A stretch of DNA of 64,000 nucleotides from Sulfopaludibacter sp963835555 (GCA_963835555.1 CAWIGC010000041.1:186001-250000); one strand, 5' to 3'. Counted from the first letter of the stretch, positions 44,118 through 54,990 are shown. A program made the numbers and translations. Notes: generated by a model from the letters alone, not told the origin.

Positions 44118-46756
44118 TCATTTATGGGGTTGATCCTTCCGAATCTCCCGCTCCGCCTGCTCCCAGTCCTGAACGGCTCGCCCGTCCTGGCGGCCTCCCT
44201 GCTCGTACAGCGCATAGGCACGCTTGGCGATCTCTGGAGTCACATCGGCCGGCTTCCTGGCTACGGAGTTAAGAACGCGCCATTTGATCATCGCGACCTT
44301 CACGGCGTCATTCAGAACCAGGCAGGCAACCATGGCATAAACAAATATCGCGAGGTCTGCCGCCAAGGCAAAGGCTTGAGCCCGGGGAGACCCACGAACG
44401 TCAGGACGGTGCCCGTGACAGCATCCGCAGCGAGGGCTGCCAGGAAGGTCTTGCTGGGCAGGGTCGCCCAGAACCACCTGCGCTCCCGCGCGGACACGAC
44501 GGAGAACACGGCAAAGTAGAGCAGCATGAGAAAGCTGAAGGTATAGAGGGCATTGTCGTCGGTTGCTAAACCGAAATGCGACCAGCCGATCCACAATAGG
44601 AGGAGCGTTTCCGCAACCATCGCGACGCCAAGGACCACGGACACGGTGATGAAGCCTCCGATGTCCCATGTTTCCGGCTTCTTGGATGGCCGAACGTTGT
44701 CTGTGGCAAGGGAGATCTTCGCGAAGTCCGTCATAAAGACCAGCAGCAGCATCGCAAAGGCGGAGACGACGAACTTACCGGTCACCACGAATGCGATGGC
44801 GACGAAAGCAGCTTTCAGGATGGTCCGGCTGATCTTGTTGATAATCCACGTCAGAATACGTTGGTAAATTGTCCGCCCCTGCTCGACCAGCGCCACGATA
44901 TTCGTTAGCCCTGGTTCGGTCAAAACGACGCTCGCGGCGCCTTTGGCCACGTCGGTCGCGCTGCTGACCGCGATTCCTACTTCAGCCTGCCGAAGGGCTG
45001 GCGCATCGTTGACCCCGTCGCCCGTCATGCCGGTGACGTGGCCTGCGGCCTGGAGGTGCTTCACCACGGTGTACTTGTCTTCGGGATACACTTCGGCGAA
45101 ACCATCGGCGCCCGCCAACAGGTCCACCGCTTCGTTGCTGGCCAAAGCGCCCGCCGCCTTCAGGTCCGCAACGCGCCGGATGTTTGGCAACCCGACACCT
45201 TGGCCAATCTCACGCGCCACCGGCAGTGCGTCGCCGGTGAGCATCTTGACTGGAACGCCCAAGCCATGGAGTTCGGCGATCAGTTGTTTTGCATCCGGCC
45301 GTGGCGGATCATAGAGCGACACCAGTCCGAGCAACGTCGGGGTACCCGTCTCGGGACCGCGCGCCACCGCCAAGGTCCGGTAGCCCTTCGCAGCCGATTC
45401 GCTGACCCGCGCCTCCAAAGTCTCGACCGCCGCCGGTTGGAGTCCGCAGGTCTCCGCGATGGTGCGCATGGCGCCTTTCATCACGTGCAGCCGTTGCCCG
45501 TTCTGCTCGACCACGGCTTCCGTCCGCCGGTTTTTCGCATCGAACGGTGCGAAGGAGACGGGCGTGACCTTGGGAAGGTTGTCGAAGACGTGCCGGTCCT
45601 TGGCCGCCGCCAGGAACGCGAGGTCGATAGGATCCTGGTTGGCGACCTGCGAGGCGAGCGCGCCGGCGAACAGGACGTCGGCTTCCGTCGCGTTCTCCAA
45701 CGGGATCACGCCGGTGACGGCGAGTTGGTTCATCGTAATCGTGCCGGTCTTGTCCACGCAGAGCACATCCATCGTCGCGGCATCCTCCGCGGCGCTCAGG
45801 CGGGTGACCAGCACGCCGCGCTTGGCCAACTCCTTCGACCCGACGGCCATGCTGACGGTGAACATGACGGGGAGAGCGACCGGCACTGCGCTCATGAGCA
45901 GAACGAGCATGAGCGGGACCATTTCGATGAGCGGTGCACCGCGGATCAGGGACAGCACGACCACCACGCATAGCAGCGCGCCGACAATGACGAAGAGCCA
46001 GCGGACGACCTTGGCCACCACCGCTTCGATGTGAAGTTTCGGACGCGCCTTCTGCACAAGTTCCGTGGTACGTCCAAAGTAGGTCTTCGCTCCGGTCAGC
46101 ATCACCACGCCATTGCCTTCGCCCCGCCGGACGACGGACCCCGACGAGAGCACTTCGCCAGGTTTCTTGTCCGCGTCCTTCGATTCGCCGGTGAGTGCCG
46201 ACTGGTCCACGGTCAACGCTCCGGTGAGGAGCTTTACGTCCGCCGGGATGATGTCGCCGGGCCGCACGCGAACGATGTCGCCGGGGACCAGTTCCCGGGC
46301 GGGAATCACCTGCCAGCTCGAATCGCGCCGGACGCGCGCACTCACCTGCAATCGTTTCCGCAGTGCTTCGACGACGCCGGCGGCTCGCCGCTCCTGCATG
46401 AAGCTCAGCACGGCGTTGATCACCAATAGCGCGCCCACCACTGCGAGATCGGAGAAGTGCTTCAGCACGGCTGAAAGAACCATGATCAGTTCGAGCATCC
46501 AGGCCGAGATTCCCCAGAATTTCCCGAGGAATTTGAGGACCGGGTGCCCTTTTGTTTGGGCCACTTCGTTGTAGCCGTGCTCCTTCCGGCTTGCGTCCAC
46601 CTGCGCGTGCGTGAGGCCGGTGTCAGGGTTCACGTGGAGCGCCGCAAGCGTGTCGGGAACCGACATGGCGGCGATGTCAGGGGGCTTACCGTTTGCCGGC
46701 TTGGCGGGCGTCGACGCGGTTGCGGATTGATTCGAAGTCGTTCCCATAGTGGACAT
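44118..46756 (-). CDS. Plasma-membrane proton-efflux-type P-type ATPase (P3A), frameshifted near the C-terminus
   Basis: The main frame (46756 to 44312) gives 814 residues: an N-terminal cytosolic segment, the A-domain TGES motif (SALTGESKDADKK), the phosphorylation site CVDKTGTITMNQL, the nucleotide-binding MKGAMRTIAE, the hinge GMTGDGVNDAPALRQ, and about ten membrane helices. After PLPWRQT a missing base near 44355 shifts the true C-terminus (LAIFVYAMVACLVLNDAVKV, ending EQAEREIRKDQPHK) into the frame that stops at 44118. So the last helix and tail are lost unless the shift is an error. P3A pumps expel H+ at the cost of ATP. It is the last gene of the six-gene operon and follows glucose dehydrogenase by 21 nt. 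Confidence 0.85.
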
Positions 46757-46777
46757 CCTCTCTGGTGCTGGCGCGGG

Positions 46778-47881
46778 TTACGCCCATTCGATGACTTCTT
46801 TGATTGCATCGGGTTGATGATGATCCATGAGCCCCGCAAATTGATCCAACGAATATCGATGCGTGATCAGGCCTGCGATTAGAGTGCCCCACCGCAGATG
46901 TGCCTGGGCCAGATCATCGGCGGCCATTTGGAAATGTCCGCGCGCAGCATTCACGCTGCCCAGCATTACCTGATTGTCCAGCACCAGTTGCCTAACAAGT
47001 TCGGCCCCGGGGATTTGGAGCGGGCGGTCGCCGCCGGGGATGCCGGTGAGCACATACACCCCGTTCAGGGCGAGTGCATCCAGCAGATTGAATTCCAATT
47101 CGGCGATCCCACTGGCATCCAAGATCAAGTCCATGGCGCCGATCTTCTTCTCCACCTGGTCCGCCGGCACTTCGCGGCCATCTATATACGTTCCGCCGAT
47201 TCCGCTCAACCATTTTGGGCGGGCGGTATTCGTATCGACCACATCCAGACCGTAAACCTCGCCGCCGCGCAACCGCAAGACCATGGCAGCCAGCAGGCCC
47301 ACCGGTCCCAGTCCGGCAACCAGGCATCGGCGTCCATGAAACCAGCCGGGTATCGTGGCGGCGTCGGGGCAGCGCACCGTCTGTACGCGCAGGGCCTCGT
47401 CGATCGCTTTCTCGACGACGGAAAGCGGCTCCATCAAAACTCCGACCGGCTCCAGTTCGTTTGGCACCCGCACGATGTATTGCTCCTGATCGACGGCGAA
47501 TTCGGTTTGGTACCCATCCAGTCCACGGATGCCTCTCTCGCGGTACTTGCCGGTCTGACACATATCTGCACGGTTCATCAGGCAGCAGGCGCATTCACCA
47601 CAACCCCTGCGTACGGTGAATACAGCGTAGTCGCCGGGTTTCACGCGAGTGACTGCCGAGCCCACGTCCGCTACCTGACCGAACATTTCGTGCCCAATCA
47701 CGAGTTCAGTCTGACCATCGGGAGCCTGGGCTCGACCTCCGGATACCTCTTCCCGGTCGGTGCCGCAGATGCCCACTCGTATCATGCGGACCTTGACTTC
47801 ATCTTGCTTGATGATCGAAGGCTCGGGCCGTTCCACCAGACGCGAACCGGCAGTACCAGGAACAATAGCGATAGCTTTCAC
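46778..47881 (-). CDS. Glucose 1-dehydrogenase-like zinc alcohol dehydrogenase (MDR family)
   Basis: A 367-residue soluble enzyme. Catalytic zinc ligands are in GICGTDREEV and GHEMFG, the structural zinc cluster is RRGCGECACCLMNRADMC, and the cofactor fold has VAGLGPVGLLAAMV. The EPLSVVEKAI segment and the overall plan match archaeal and bacterial glucose dehydrogenases that oxidise D-glucose to gluconolactone with NAD(P)+. It is placed between the GMC oxidoreductase (18 nt upstream) and the P-ATPase. In context, glucose freed by the glucoamylase and imported is the likely substrate. Confidence 0.82.
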   Translation of the reverse strand: MKAIAIVPGTAGSRLVERPEPSIIKQDEVKVRMIRVGICGTDREEVSGGRAQAPDGQTELVIGHEMFGQVADVGSAVTRVKPGDYAVFTVRRGCGECACCLMNRADMCQTGKYRERGIRGLDGYQTEFAVDQEQYIVRVPNELEPVGVLMEPLSVVEKAIDEALRVQTVRCPDAATIPGWFHGRRCLVAGLGPVGLLAAMVLRLRGGEVYGLDVVDTNTARPKWLSGIGGTYIDGREVPADQVEKKIGAMDLILDASGIAELEFNLLDALALNGVYVLTGIPGGDRPLQIPGAELVRQLVLDNQVMLGSVNAARGHFQMAADDLAQAHLRWGTLIAGLITHRYSLDQFAGLMDHHQPDAIKEVIEWA

Positions 47882-47899
47882 GAGTTATTCATCCCTTTC

Positions 47900-49483
47900 T
47901 TACGTATGGCTTTTGGTTGATCCCAGCCGTTCCAGCAAATGATCGCCGACTCGCAGCGCGTTCGCCATGATGGTCAGGCTGGGATTCACGGCGGCAATCG
48001 ACACAAAGAAGCTGGCATCGACCACATAGAGGTTGTCCAAATCGTGCGCCTTGCAATTTACATCGAGCGCCGACGTCTTCGGATCGCGACCGAACCGGAC
48101 GGTCCCGGCCTGGTGCGCGGTGCCGCCGATTGGTATGTCCTTGCCGAGATAAAGCGAACGGTGCACCAACTGATCGTGACAGCCAATCTCGGTGAGCATA
48201 TCCTTGAGCTTTGCGGTCAGGCGTTTGTGTCCTTCCAGGTTGGTCTCCTGGATACTCAGAACGATTCGTCCATCTGGGGTGATCGTCACGCGGTTGTCGG
48301 GATGGGGCAGATCTTCCGACTGCAGCCAGAAGTCGATGGAGTGCTCCGCCAAAAAGTCCAGCGCAAACTCAGGCTTCCACACCGCCCAGCCGGGCGCCTC
48401 CCCCTTAAGCATCTCTCCATCGGACTTACCGAGCATCTGGATCTCACCCAGAGGGTATTCCCAATCATCGGAGCGAAAATAGAAGTCGTTCAATCCGAGC
48501 GTCTTCTGGAATACGGTGGGATTGGGATCCTTGGAAATCGCCATGAAGGCGGAACAGTTGTGACGCATGTAGTGCCGGCCGACTACATCGGAGCTGTTGG
48601 CAAGGCCGGCGGGGTGCTTCTCGTTAGCGGAGCGCAAAAGCAGTGCCGCCGAGTTGACCGCCCCGCAGGCGACCACGACGATATCGGCCGAGTACTCTTC
48701 CATGGATCCCTTGCGTGTGACGACGACTTTGGTCACCACACGTCCGGACGCGTCTGTTTCGAGGCGTTCCACACAGGCGCCCGTCAGCAGTTCGACGTTG
48801 GAGTGCTCCAGGGCGGGATCCACACAGATCACTTGGGCGTCCGCTTTGCCGTTCACCAGGCATGGAAATCCGTCAAACGCGGCACATCGTACACAGGCAC
48901 TGCTGTGCAGCGCCTTTCCCTCCGCTTCGTCAAGCAGGATGCCGAGCGGCAAAGGGAACGGGTGATGGCCAAGCCGCCGGAAATCGTCGAACAGCTCCTG
49001 AATGCGTGGCTCGTGGCTGACTGGCGGATAAAGATAGGGTGCGCTAGCCGGACCCTCCGTCGGATCGACACCGCGCTGCCCGTGGACATGATAAAGGTGC
49101 TCCGCCTTGGTGTAGTAGGGCTCAAAGTCCTGATAGCTGAGCGGCCATGCTGGCGAGATGCCGCCGTGGTGCCTGACTTCTCCGAAGTCCTGCTCGCGGA
49201 ATCGCAGCAAGGCCGCGCCATAGACCTTGGTGTTACCGCCGACGTAATACTGAATGCCCGGATAAAACGGCTTACCGTCCTTGTCGTACCACGTCTCTTT
49301 GGCCTGGTACTTCGATTCGACAAAGACGGCACGGGACTCCCAGTTATCCTTCTCACGAGGCAAGTAGCCGCCCCGTTCCAGCAGCAGAATTCGCTTCCCC
49401 GACGGCGCCAGATGGTAAGCGAGCGTCCCGCCGCCAGCTCCCGTTCCTATGATGATGACGTCGTAACGATTGTCCATGGTCAT
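47900..49483 (-). CDS. GMC-family FAD-dependent oxidoreductase
   Basis: A 527-residue flavoprotein without signal peptide. The FAD-binding loop is GTGAGGGTLAYHLA at about residues 13-26, followed by YYVGGNTKVYGAALLRFRE; the interior has VVACGAVNSAALLLRSA, and the C-terminal active-site region reads GTAHQAGTVRFG and AVNPSLTIMANALRVGDHLL. GMC enzymes oxidise sugars or alcohols at C1 or C2. A 'four-Cys/His' stretch (SACVRCAAFDGFPC) resembles that of gluconate- or fructose-dehydrogenase-like members. It lies after the CLC gene (27 nt) in the glucose operon. Confidence 0.85.
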   Translation of the reverse strand: MTMDNRYDVIIIGTGAGGGTLAYHLAPSGKRILLLERGGYLPREKDNWESRAVFVESKYQAKETWYDKDGKPFYPGIQYYVGGNTKVYGAALLRFREQDFGEVRHHGGISPAWPLSYQDFEPYYTKAEHLYHVHGQRGVDPTEGPASAPYLYPPVSHEPRIQELFDDFRRLGHHPFPLPLGILLDEAEGKALHSSACVRCAAFDGFPCLVNGKADAQVICVDPALEHSNVELLTGACVERLETDASGRVVTKVVVTRKGSMEEYSADIVVVACGAVNSAALLLRSANEKHPAGLANSSDVVGRHYMRHNCSAFMAISKDPNPTVFQKTLGLNDFYFRSDDWEYPLGEIQMLGKSDGEMLKGEAPGWAVWKPEFALDFLAEHSIDFWLQSEDLPHPDNRVTITPDGRIVLSIQETNLEGHKRLTAKLKDMLTEIGCHDQLVHRSLYLGKDIPIGGTAHQAGTVRFGRDPKTSALDVNCKAHDLDNLYVVDASFFVSIAAVNPSLTIMANALRVGDHLLERLGSTKSHT

Positions 49484-49510
49484 ATGTCCCTATCCGAACA
49501 CCGGCTGCGG

Positions 49511-50841
49511 CTATCGCGGTGGTAGTTCGCGTAACTTCCGGCGCGCCGCCACCTCCTCATCAGTCAGACGGGCGTCATAGATCGAGCGCGGTTCGATGGT
49601 CCGTGCTACGAGAGTGGCGGTAGCCACCGCCAGCAATAGTGGCAGGATGAACGATCGGTCACGGCCAGTCAGTTCCATCATCAGAACCACAGTCGAGATG
49701 GGGCCTTGGGTGGTGGCCGCCAGAACCGCTGCCGCACCGATTATGGCGAATAGTCCGGGGGGTACGCCGGGCCAGAACCAGGACCAGGCATGCCCCAGTA
49801 CAGCACCGAGCAATGCGCCTACTGTCAGGGAAGGCGTGAATAAGCCGCCGGGAGCGCCGGTGCGCATGCACAGTACGGTCGCGGCGGGCTTCAGCACAAG
49901 CAACATCAATAGCAAAGCTGGCGCGGCCTGGTTCGTGAACGCAAGCTGCGAGATGTCCCTTCCGTTGCCGAGCAACTGCGGGAACCAGATCGAGACCACG
50001 CCCAGCAGGCCCAGTCCCAACAACGGTGCGGCCAGCCGACGCCAACCCTGCGGCCTGTTGCGATCGGCCCATGTGACAACCCGCACATAGCCGACCGAAA
50101 CTACGCCCGCGATCGGCCCAGCCAAGAGCGCCCATGCCACGCACGAAAAGGAGCTGGAATAAGCCGGGATGATATAGGTCGGTGCGTCGGGCAGCGCCAC
50201 CCATGAGACGGCGGTAGCAACCACTGAAGCAAATAGGGCAGGCAGCACGTATCTAAGCGCCAGCATCCCGCGCATCACTTCGAGCGAGAAAAGCGCACCC
50301 CCCAACGGCACGCCATAGGCCGCGCCCATCCCAGCTCCGGCGCCGCAGGCTACCAGAAGGCGGCGCTGTTCGTCGGATAAGCGACCTCTATCCGAAAAGA
50401 AGTTGGCCATTACTGCGCCGGCCTGTTTCGGTGCGCCCTCGCGTCCCAGCGACACGCCCATGCCGACGATGACCACGAGAGCAAAGCGCTACCCAAAGTA
50501 CGCAGAGCCGGCATCCGGCCGGCATGGAACCAAATCGCAGCCGTAGTATCGATCCCGTTACCACTGGACAGGTGCTTCAGGATGATCTGCCCCGCCCCAG
50601 TCACCAGGCCTGCGCCAAGCAGTACGAGAATGTGCCGCCACGCACTGGCATGCTCGGCGGCCTCCAACAGATTGGTGCCGGGGCCGTTCCACATTACGTG
50701 CTGCACCATTTCCAGCAGCCGCGTCAGCGCCGCCGCGGCTATGCCCGTACCGATACCGGTAAGCAATACCGCCAACCAGAAGCGCGCGGCGCCGGAACGG
50801 GCCAGTGTGGAAGGGATCATGTCGCCGTTGTCCGCAGCCAT
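49511..50841 (-). CDS. CLC-family chloride channel/transporter, frameshifted
   Basis: Two frames form one protein. From ATG 50841 come the first helices (LAVLLTGIGTGIAAAALTRL) and the first selectivity region SSGNGIDTTAAIWF, then RTLGSALLS. Near 50477 one base is missing and the frame continues VVIVGMGVSLGREGAPKQAG, the second anion-binding motif (GREGP-like), with GAPGGLFTPSLTVGALLG as the third (GxFxP). The protein ends LRELPPR at 49511, about 440 residues in all. CLC proteins pass Cl- or exchange 2 Cl- for H+, and in bacteria help in acid resistance. The shift would abolish function if real. It stands 6 nt after the sugar transporter. Confidence 0.82.
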
Positions 50842-50847
50842 ATGGTT

Positions 50848-51837
50848 CTATCGGAACACCGGTGCTAACGATATTGAAAGCAGACCCAGAACAAAAAGGA
50901 TGAACATCACCGCGAGCAAGTGCTTTACCTCACTGGTGGCGCCGCGAAACTCTTTCCACACGAAAACGCCCCAGGCCGCGGAAATCATCGTATTGCCCTC
51001 GCCGAGTGAAAACGAGGTTGCCGGCCCCACCATGGGCGTGTAGGCCGCAACAAAACTGCAGATGGTGCCGGTTCCCCAGATGAGACCACCCAAAACTCCC
51101 CAGGCATGCACCGCGGGTCCGCCGTGGAAATAGTCTCCGATCGAAAGCCGCGATCCGCTCACCGGCCACCGCATGAACGCATAATTGAGCGGAAAGTTGG
51201 ACGCGAGAGCGCCCAGCGCAAACACGAAGTAGACGGTATACGGCCCAAGATGGTTCTCTCCGGTCAAGGCTTTGGCGACGAAGGGATAGAACAGCCCAAT
51301 GACCACGCCACACAGCAGACTCAGGACAATCCCTTTCGTGCCCGCTCTTGCGCCTTTCGACAGTCCGCGATAGGCCACCGCGTTGGCGGCGATGGCGCCG
51401 CAGACCAGCAAAATCCCACCAAAAAGTAACAACGGATTGCCGGCCGGCGAGACGATGTAGTTGAGGCCCGCACCGATGACCAGGGCCAGGCCGGCGCCCA
51501 AGGGAAAGGCGACCGCCATACCGGCCACGGAAATGGCGGCGACCAAAAGCAGGTTGCCGAGATTAAAGATCATTCCGCCCACGAACGCTTCCACCAGGGC
51601 GCGATTGCTGGCGCTGTCGAGATTGTGAAAGAAACTTGCCGGAGCCGCCGGATTCGTCCGTCCCATGGTGACGCCGAACAGAATGGCGCACACCAGAATC
51701 CCCCACATGTAGTCCCAGTAGAACAGTTCGAATCGCCAGGTTTTATCGATCTTCTGGGTGTTGGCCCAACTGCCCCAGCAGAGCATGCTGACCAGCATCA
51801 TCAGAAGCGCGACCGGGTAGGTGTGGGGCGTGTACAT
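50848..51837 (-). CDS. GRP/RhaT-like sugar transporter
   Basis: A 329-residue inner-membrane protein with about ten helices in two halves, of the drug/metabolite transporter superfamily. The N-terminal ALLMMLVSMLCWGSWANTQK and the following FELFYWDYMWG are typical of the glucose/ribose porter (GRP) group, as are GGMIFNLGNLLLVAAISVAG and GLIWGTGTICSFVAAY. It likely imports a monosaccharide with H+. It starts 3 nt after the stop of the glucoamylase gene, so it probably takes up the glucose released by that enzyme. Confidence 0.82.
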   Translation of the reverse strand: MYTPHTYPVALLMMLVSMLCWGSWANTQKIDKTWRFELFYWDYMWGILVCAILFGVTMGRTNPAAPASFFHNLDSASNRALVEAFVGGMIFNLGNLLLVAAISVAGMAVAFPLGAGLALVIGAGLNYIVSPAGNPLLLFGGILLVCGAIAANAVAYRGLSKGARAGTKGIVLSLLCGVVIGLFYPFVAKALTGENHLGPYTVYFVFALGALASNFPLNYAFMRWPVSGSRLSIGDYFHGGPAVHAWGVLGGLIWGTGTICSFVAAYTPMVGPATSFSLGEGNTMISAAWGVFVWKEFRGATSEVKHLLAVMFILFVLGLLSISLAPVFR

Positions 51838-51840
51838 TGG

Positions 51841-54243
51841 TCAGGCGACTGACACCAGAAAGTCGCGCCCTTCCCAGGAATTGCTGGTTGTCCAGAAGAA
51901 AGTAAATCGGATGGGCGCCCGCTGCGATGCCGCAATCGGAATATCTGCGAATTCAACGCCCAGCGTGGTGGCGGAAGAGGGAGTGTCCTTCACGGTCTGC
52001 CATTCGTCGGCCGACCAGTGCAGCCGGAAAGAAGCCGGCGCTTGAATGCGAAGCACATAGCCGCGTTTGACACTCCGCACCTGCCGGGTAAACTTCCAGA
52101 CTTCGAACAGTTGACGATCCGCGCGTGCACCGAGATACCGGCTGGCAACCTCGGGGATTAGATCGGACACCTTCCCATCGCGAACCGAGCGAAGGAGCTT
52201 GATGTACTCTGCATGCGCCCACATCAGTGGCATTGCCGAACCCGTTGGCCGTCCGCAGTACATGTAGACATGGGGTTGATCCGGAGCATCCCACGCCTGC
52301 TCGGGTAAAAGACCGGTTGCAGAGGCGAAGCTTTCCATAGCCCGAAGGAATGGCTTCGTGTCGTGCCCGGCAGCCAACTCGTAGTGACCTCGCTCGCCTG
52401 TGAGCAGCGGCCAGGCACGCCCTTGGCCCCAGCCCACAAAAGCGCCGCCATCTTCCCTTTGTCCATATCCATCGTGGTTGTAGCGGCGCCAGCAAGGACC
52501 GGACGGAGTTTCCACCTTCAACACGGCGTCCACTACCTTGAGGGAATCCACAATAATCGGATCGTCGGGCCGGCGGACTCCATGCCGCACGAGTTCCAGA
52601 AAGCCCGCGTCCACGATTTCTTTCGCCGGAAAAACGCTTTGCGCGCCGGGCGGGAGGTTCGCAATGGTGATGTTTCCCTGGTTCGGATCCTCCGCGGGGG
52701 TTTGGTTGTCGGCCCGCTCCGGAAGGATCCGCAAGTAATGTCGAGGCACTCCGGGGAGCAAAGTCCCCTCCGTTGTGACCGTCCAGCTCTCGACATGACA
52801 TTCCAGGAAATCGGCGTATTCCTCCAGGTATTTCGCGGTCTCCGCTTCGCCTCTTTCGCGCGCCATGCATGCGGCGCAGATCAGAGCAGCGATATTGGAC
52901 GCCAGCGTGGAGGGGGAATAGCCGCTGACCTCCTCCCAGCGCTCCTGTGGAGTCACAGGACCATGGCGGACCAGGTAAGCGGCTGCCCGCAGGACCATAG
53001 GGTATGGGTCAAAGTCTTGCAGGGCGCCGTCCCGCCGGAGCCGCCAGGCGAGCAGGATGGGGAAAGCGACTTCATCGAGTTGGACGCCCCGCCAGTAGGG
53101 CTCGCCATCAATCCAGAAGTTCTGCGCGAAACCGCCGTTCTCCTGCTGCGATACGTTGAGGTAGATCAGCGCCCTCAAGGGTGTGGTGCGATCTCCGGCG
53201 GCCAGCATCGCGTTGGCGCTGTTGACCATGTCGCGCGTCCATACCAGGTGGTAGCCACCCTGGTCTTCATCGCCTACGGCTTCTCCCCAAGGAATGGCGA
53301 GTGAGGCGATAAAGGCGCCGGGATACGACTTGTCTTCGTGAGCGAGGAGTAAGTTGCAACTCGCGCGGTACAAGTTACCTCCATCGCCCGAGGACTTCTC
53401 CAGCGAAAGGATGCCGGCGCCCGTTCGCCCCCACTGTTCGGCGTACCGCTTTTCATGTTCGGCGAAAGGAGTACTCAGCGATTGAAAGAGCGTTGAGACA
53501 GCGTGGTGCTGGCTGTTGCCGAACGCCAGTCCCAAAGTGAATTCACGCGCACCGGTCAGGTCCAACTCTCCCGTGAGTGCGATGTTGCCGTCGGGGGCGC
53601 AATCGAACTCCCAGTCCATTTGGAAATTGTCGGCCAAGTCGGTCCAGCCATCGCTCTTCCCCACGTAGCCGCACGAGACGCGGGAGAAAGGAACCGTTGC
53701 CGCCAGCGCCAACCACGTTCCCTTTCGTTCGGCAGTCAGCACCGTTCGGCCGGCCACTCGCGCCACGGTGCCATTGTTGCCCCAGCCTCCGACCTCAAGA
53801 TGGGGTGCGCATAGCGCATAAAGCCGCAGCCTGGAGAGGAACGATTCGTCACCGGTGAGCTTGGTGTGCTGAAGAACGCAGGCCAGGTGTGGGTCGGCGA
53901 TGATCTCTTTGACAATGGCGTAACGCCCGGCTGGATCCGAATTGGTGCAGCGGTAACCCAAGACGTGATCCGCCAGCCGTTCCAGCGTGGATTTAAGATC
54001 ACGCTTTTCGTCGTGGAAAAAGCTGTTGCCGTCGGTGATGAGGTACTGAAGGTCCCGGATTTGAGGCCGGTCCACCGTCGGATAATAAACTTCGGTGATG
54101 ATGCCGTTCCAAAAGGTGAACCAGAGCCGGCTGGAAGCTGCATAAGCAGTTCCCACGCCATCCTTTCCTCCGTGCGTCCATCTCGGCTCGATGCCCGGCC
54201 ATCCAAAAGCCTTCGTCTGGTTGAGTTTGTTGGCGATGCTCAT
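51841..54243 (-). CDS. GH15-family glucoamylase (glucan 1,4-alpha-glucosidase)
   Basis: An 800-residue protein without a clear signal peptide. The N-terminal beta-sandwich (about 1-270) has KDGVGTAYAASSRLWFTFWN and TEVYYPTVDRPQIRDL. The (alpha/alpha)6 catalytic domain follows, with YHLVWTRDMVNSANAML, QLDEVAFPILLAWRL and GWGQGRAWPLLTGERGHYEL, in which the acid/base glutamates lie. A C-terminal domain contains IQAPASFRLHWSADEW. It removes glucose from the non-reducing ends of alpha-glucans or related substrates, here probably inside the cell or periplasm. It heads the six-gene operon. No obvious damage. Confidence 0.9.
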   Translation of the reverse strand: MSIANKLNQTKAFGWPGIEPRWTHGGKDGVGTAYAASSRLWFTFWNGIITEVYYPTVDRPQIRDLQYLITDGNSFFHDEKRDLKSTLERLADHVLGYRCTNSDPAGRYAIVKEIIADPHLACVLQHTKLTGDESFLSRLRLYALCAPHLEVGGWGNNGTVARVAGRTVLTAERKGTWLALAATVPFSRVSCGYVGKSDGWTDLADNFQMDWEFDCAPDGNIALTGELDLTGAREFTLGLAFGNSQHHAVSTLFQSLSTPFAEHEKRYAEQWGRTGAGILSLEKSSGDGGNLYRASCNLLLAHEDKSYPGAFIASLAIPWGEAVGDEDQGGYHLVWTRDMVNSANAMLAAGDRTTPLRALIYLNVSQQENGGFAQNFWIDGEPYWRGVQLDEVAFPILLAWRLRRDGALQDFDPYPMVLRAAAYLVRHGPVTPQERWEEVSGYSPSTLASNIAALICAACMARERGEAETAKYLEEYADFLECHVESWTVTTEGTLLPGVPRHYLRILPERADNQTPAEDPNQGNITIANLPPGAQSVFPAKEIVDAGFLELVRHGVRRPDDPIIVDSLKVVDAVLKVETPSGPCWRRYNHDGYGQREDGGAFVGWGQGRAWPLLTGERGHYELAAGHDTKPFLRAMESFASATGLLPEQAWDAPDQPHVYMYCGRPTGSAMPLMWAHAEYIKLLRSVRDGKVSDLIPEVASRYLGARADRQLFEVWKFTRQVRSVKRGYVLRIQAPASFRLHWSADEWQTVKDTPSSATTLGVEFADIPIAASQRAPIRFTFFWTTSNSWEGRDFLVSVA

Positions 54244-54309
54244 TTCATCATTCGACGCTCGTCATTCCGGTGGTCGCAAGTTATGCTTCCAATCACGGGG
54301 CAAACAGTT

Positions 54310-54990
54310 TCAACGGTGTGCGGGGAAACTGGCAAGTTCCTCCAGCAGGCTTCGAGCCGGCCCCGGAACGGCTGCTTTGCCGTCCAGGATCTCCTTGTGA
54401 GTAACATCGGAGCCATACAGGGCTTTGTCTCCGCTGTGATCGGCCTGCACGACGGCGCCATCCACACTGACTCCGGCGAAAACCCCTTTGCTGCGGGAAT
54501 AGCTGAGGATCTCCGCGTTCAGTTTTAGGTCGGTGTCGGCGGCTGCATGTCTACCCACCGGACCCGCTGCCACTGTTACATCGGCGCCGATCTTGAATTT
54601 GTCGCCCAGCAGGCTTTGCAGGGCATGGTCGTTCATGAACAGCAGCACGACATCCGTGAAAGAGCCGCCAATCTGGAAGCCGACGCTCCCTCCACCAACA
54701 GCTATAAACATCGGAGCGCTCCAGCCATTGCCAGTGCGGCACGTCGCTAACCCCTTGCCGTAGTTGCCGCCGAATATGAAAGCGAGCTTCTCCTCACCTG
54801 GAACGATGGCCACGCACTTCGCCTTTTCCAGCAGATCCCGGGGGATGCCTTTGTCGGGCGTGCTCATGATCTCGTGGAAAACCCGGGTCGCTTTTTGAAT
54901 GCGCCCGATGTCATCATCGCGATCCGATGCCAGGGCGGGCAGGACTAAACCGAGACCCGCTATCGAAGCGATTAACAAGTTGTTTGACAT
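54310..54990 (-). CDS. SYLF-domain (Ysc84-like) lipid-binding protein, exported
   Basis: A 226-residue protein, start ATG 54990 with AAGGAG upstream; the signal peptide covers about 1-22 (LLIASIAGLGLVLPALAS). The SYLF domain (about 30-210) has CVAIVPGEEKLAFIFGGNYGK, GGGSVGFQIGGSFTDVVLLFM and GVFAGVSVDGAVVQADHSGD, matching the family that binds phosphoinositide-like lipids in eukaryotes and is found in many bacterial envelopes. It lies between the stress-17M gene and the glucoamylase gene (66 nt). Confidence 0.88.
   Translation of the reverse strand: MSNNLLIASIAGLGLVLPALASDRDDDIGRIQKATRVFHEIMSTPDKGIPRDLLEKAKCVAIVPGEEKLAFIFGGNYGKGLATCRTGNGWSAPMFIAVGGGSVGFQIGGSFTDVVLLFMNDHALQSLLGDKFKIGADVTVAAGPVGRHAAADTDLKLNAEILSYSRSKGVFAGVSVDGAVVQADHSGDKALYGSDVTHKEILDGKAAVPGPARSLLEELASFPAHR

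Noticed and set aside
47939..49525. 528-codon open frame on the plus strand
   Set aside because: Antisense to the GMC oxidoreductase, which has clear FAD motifs.
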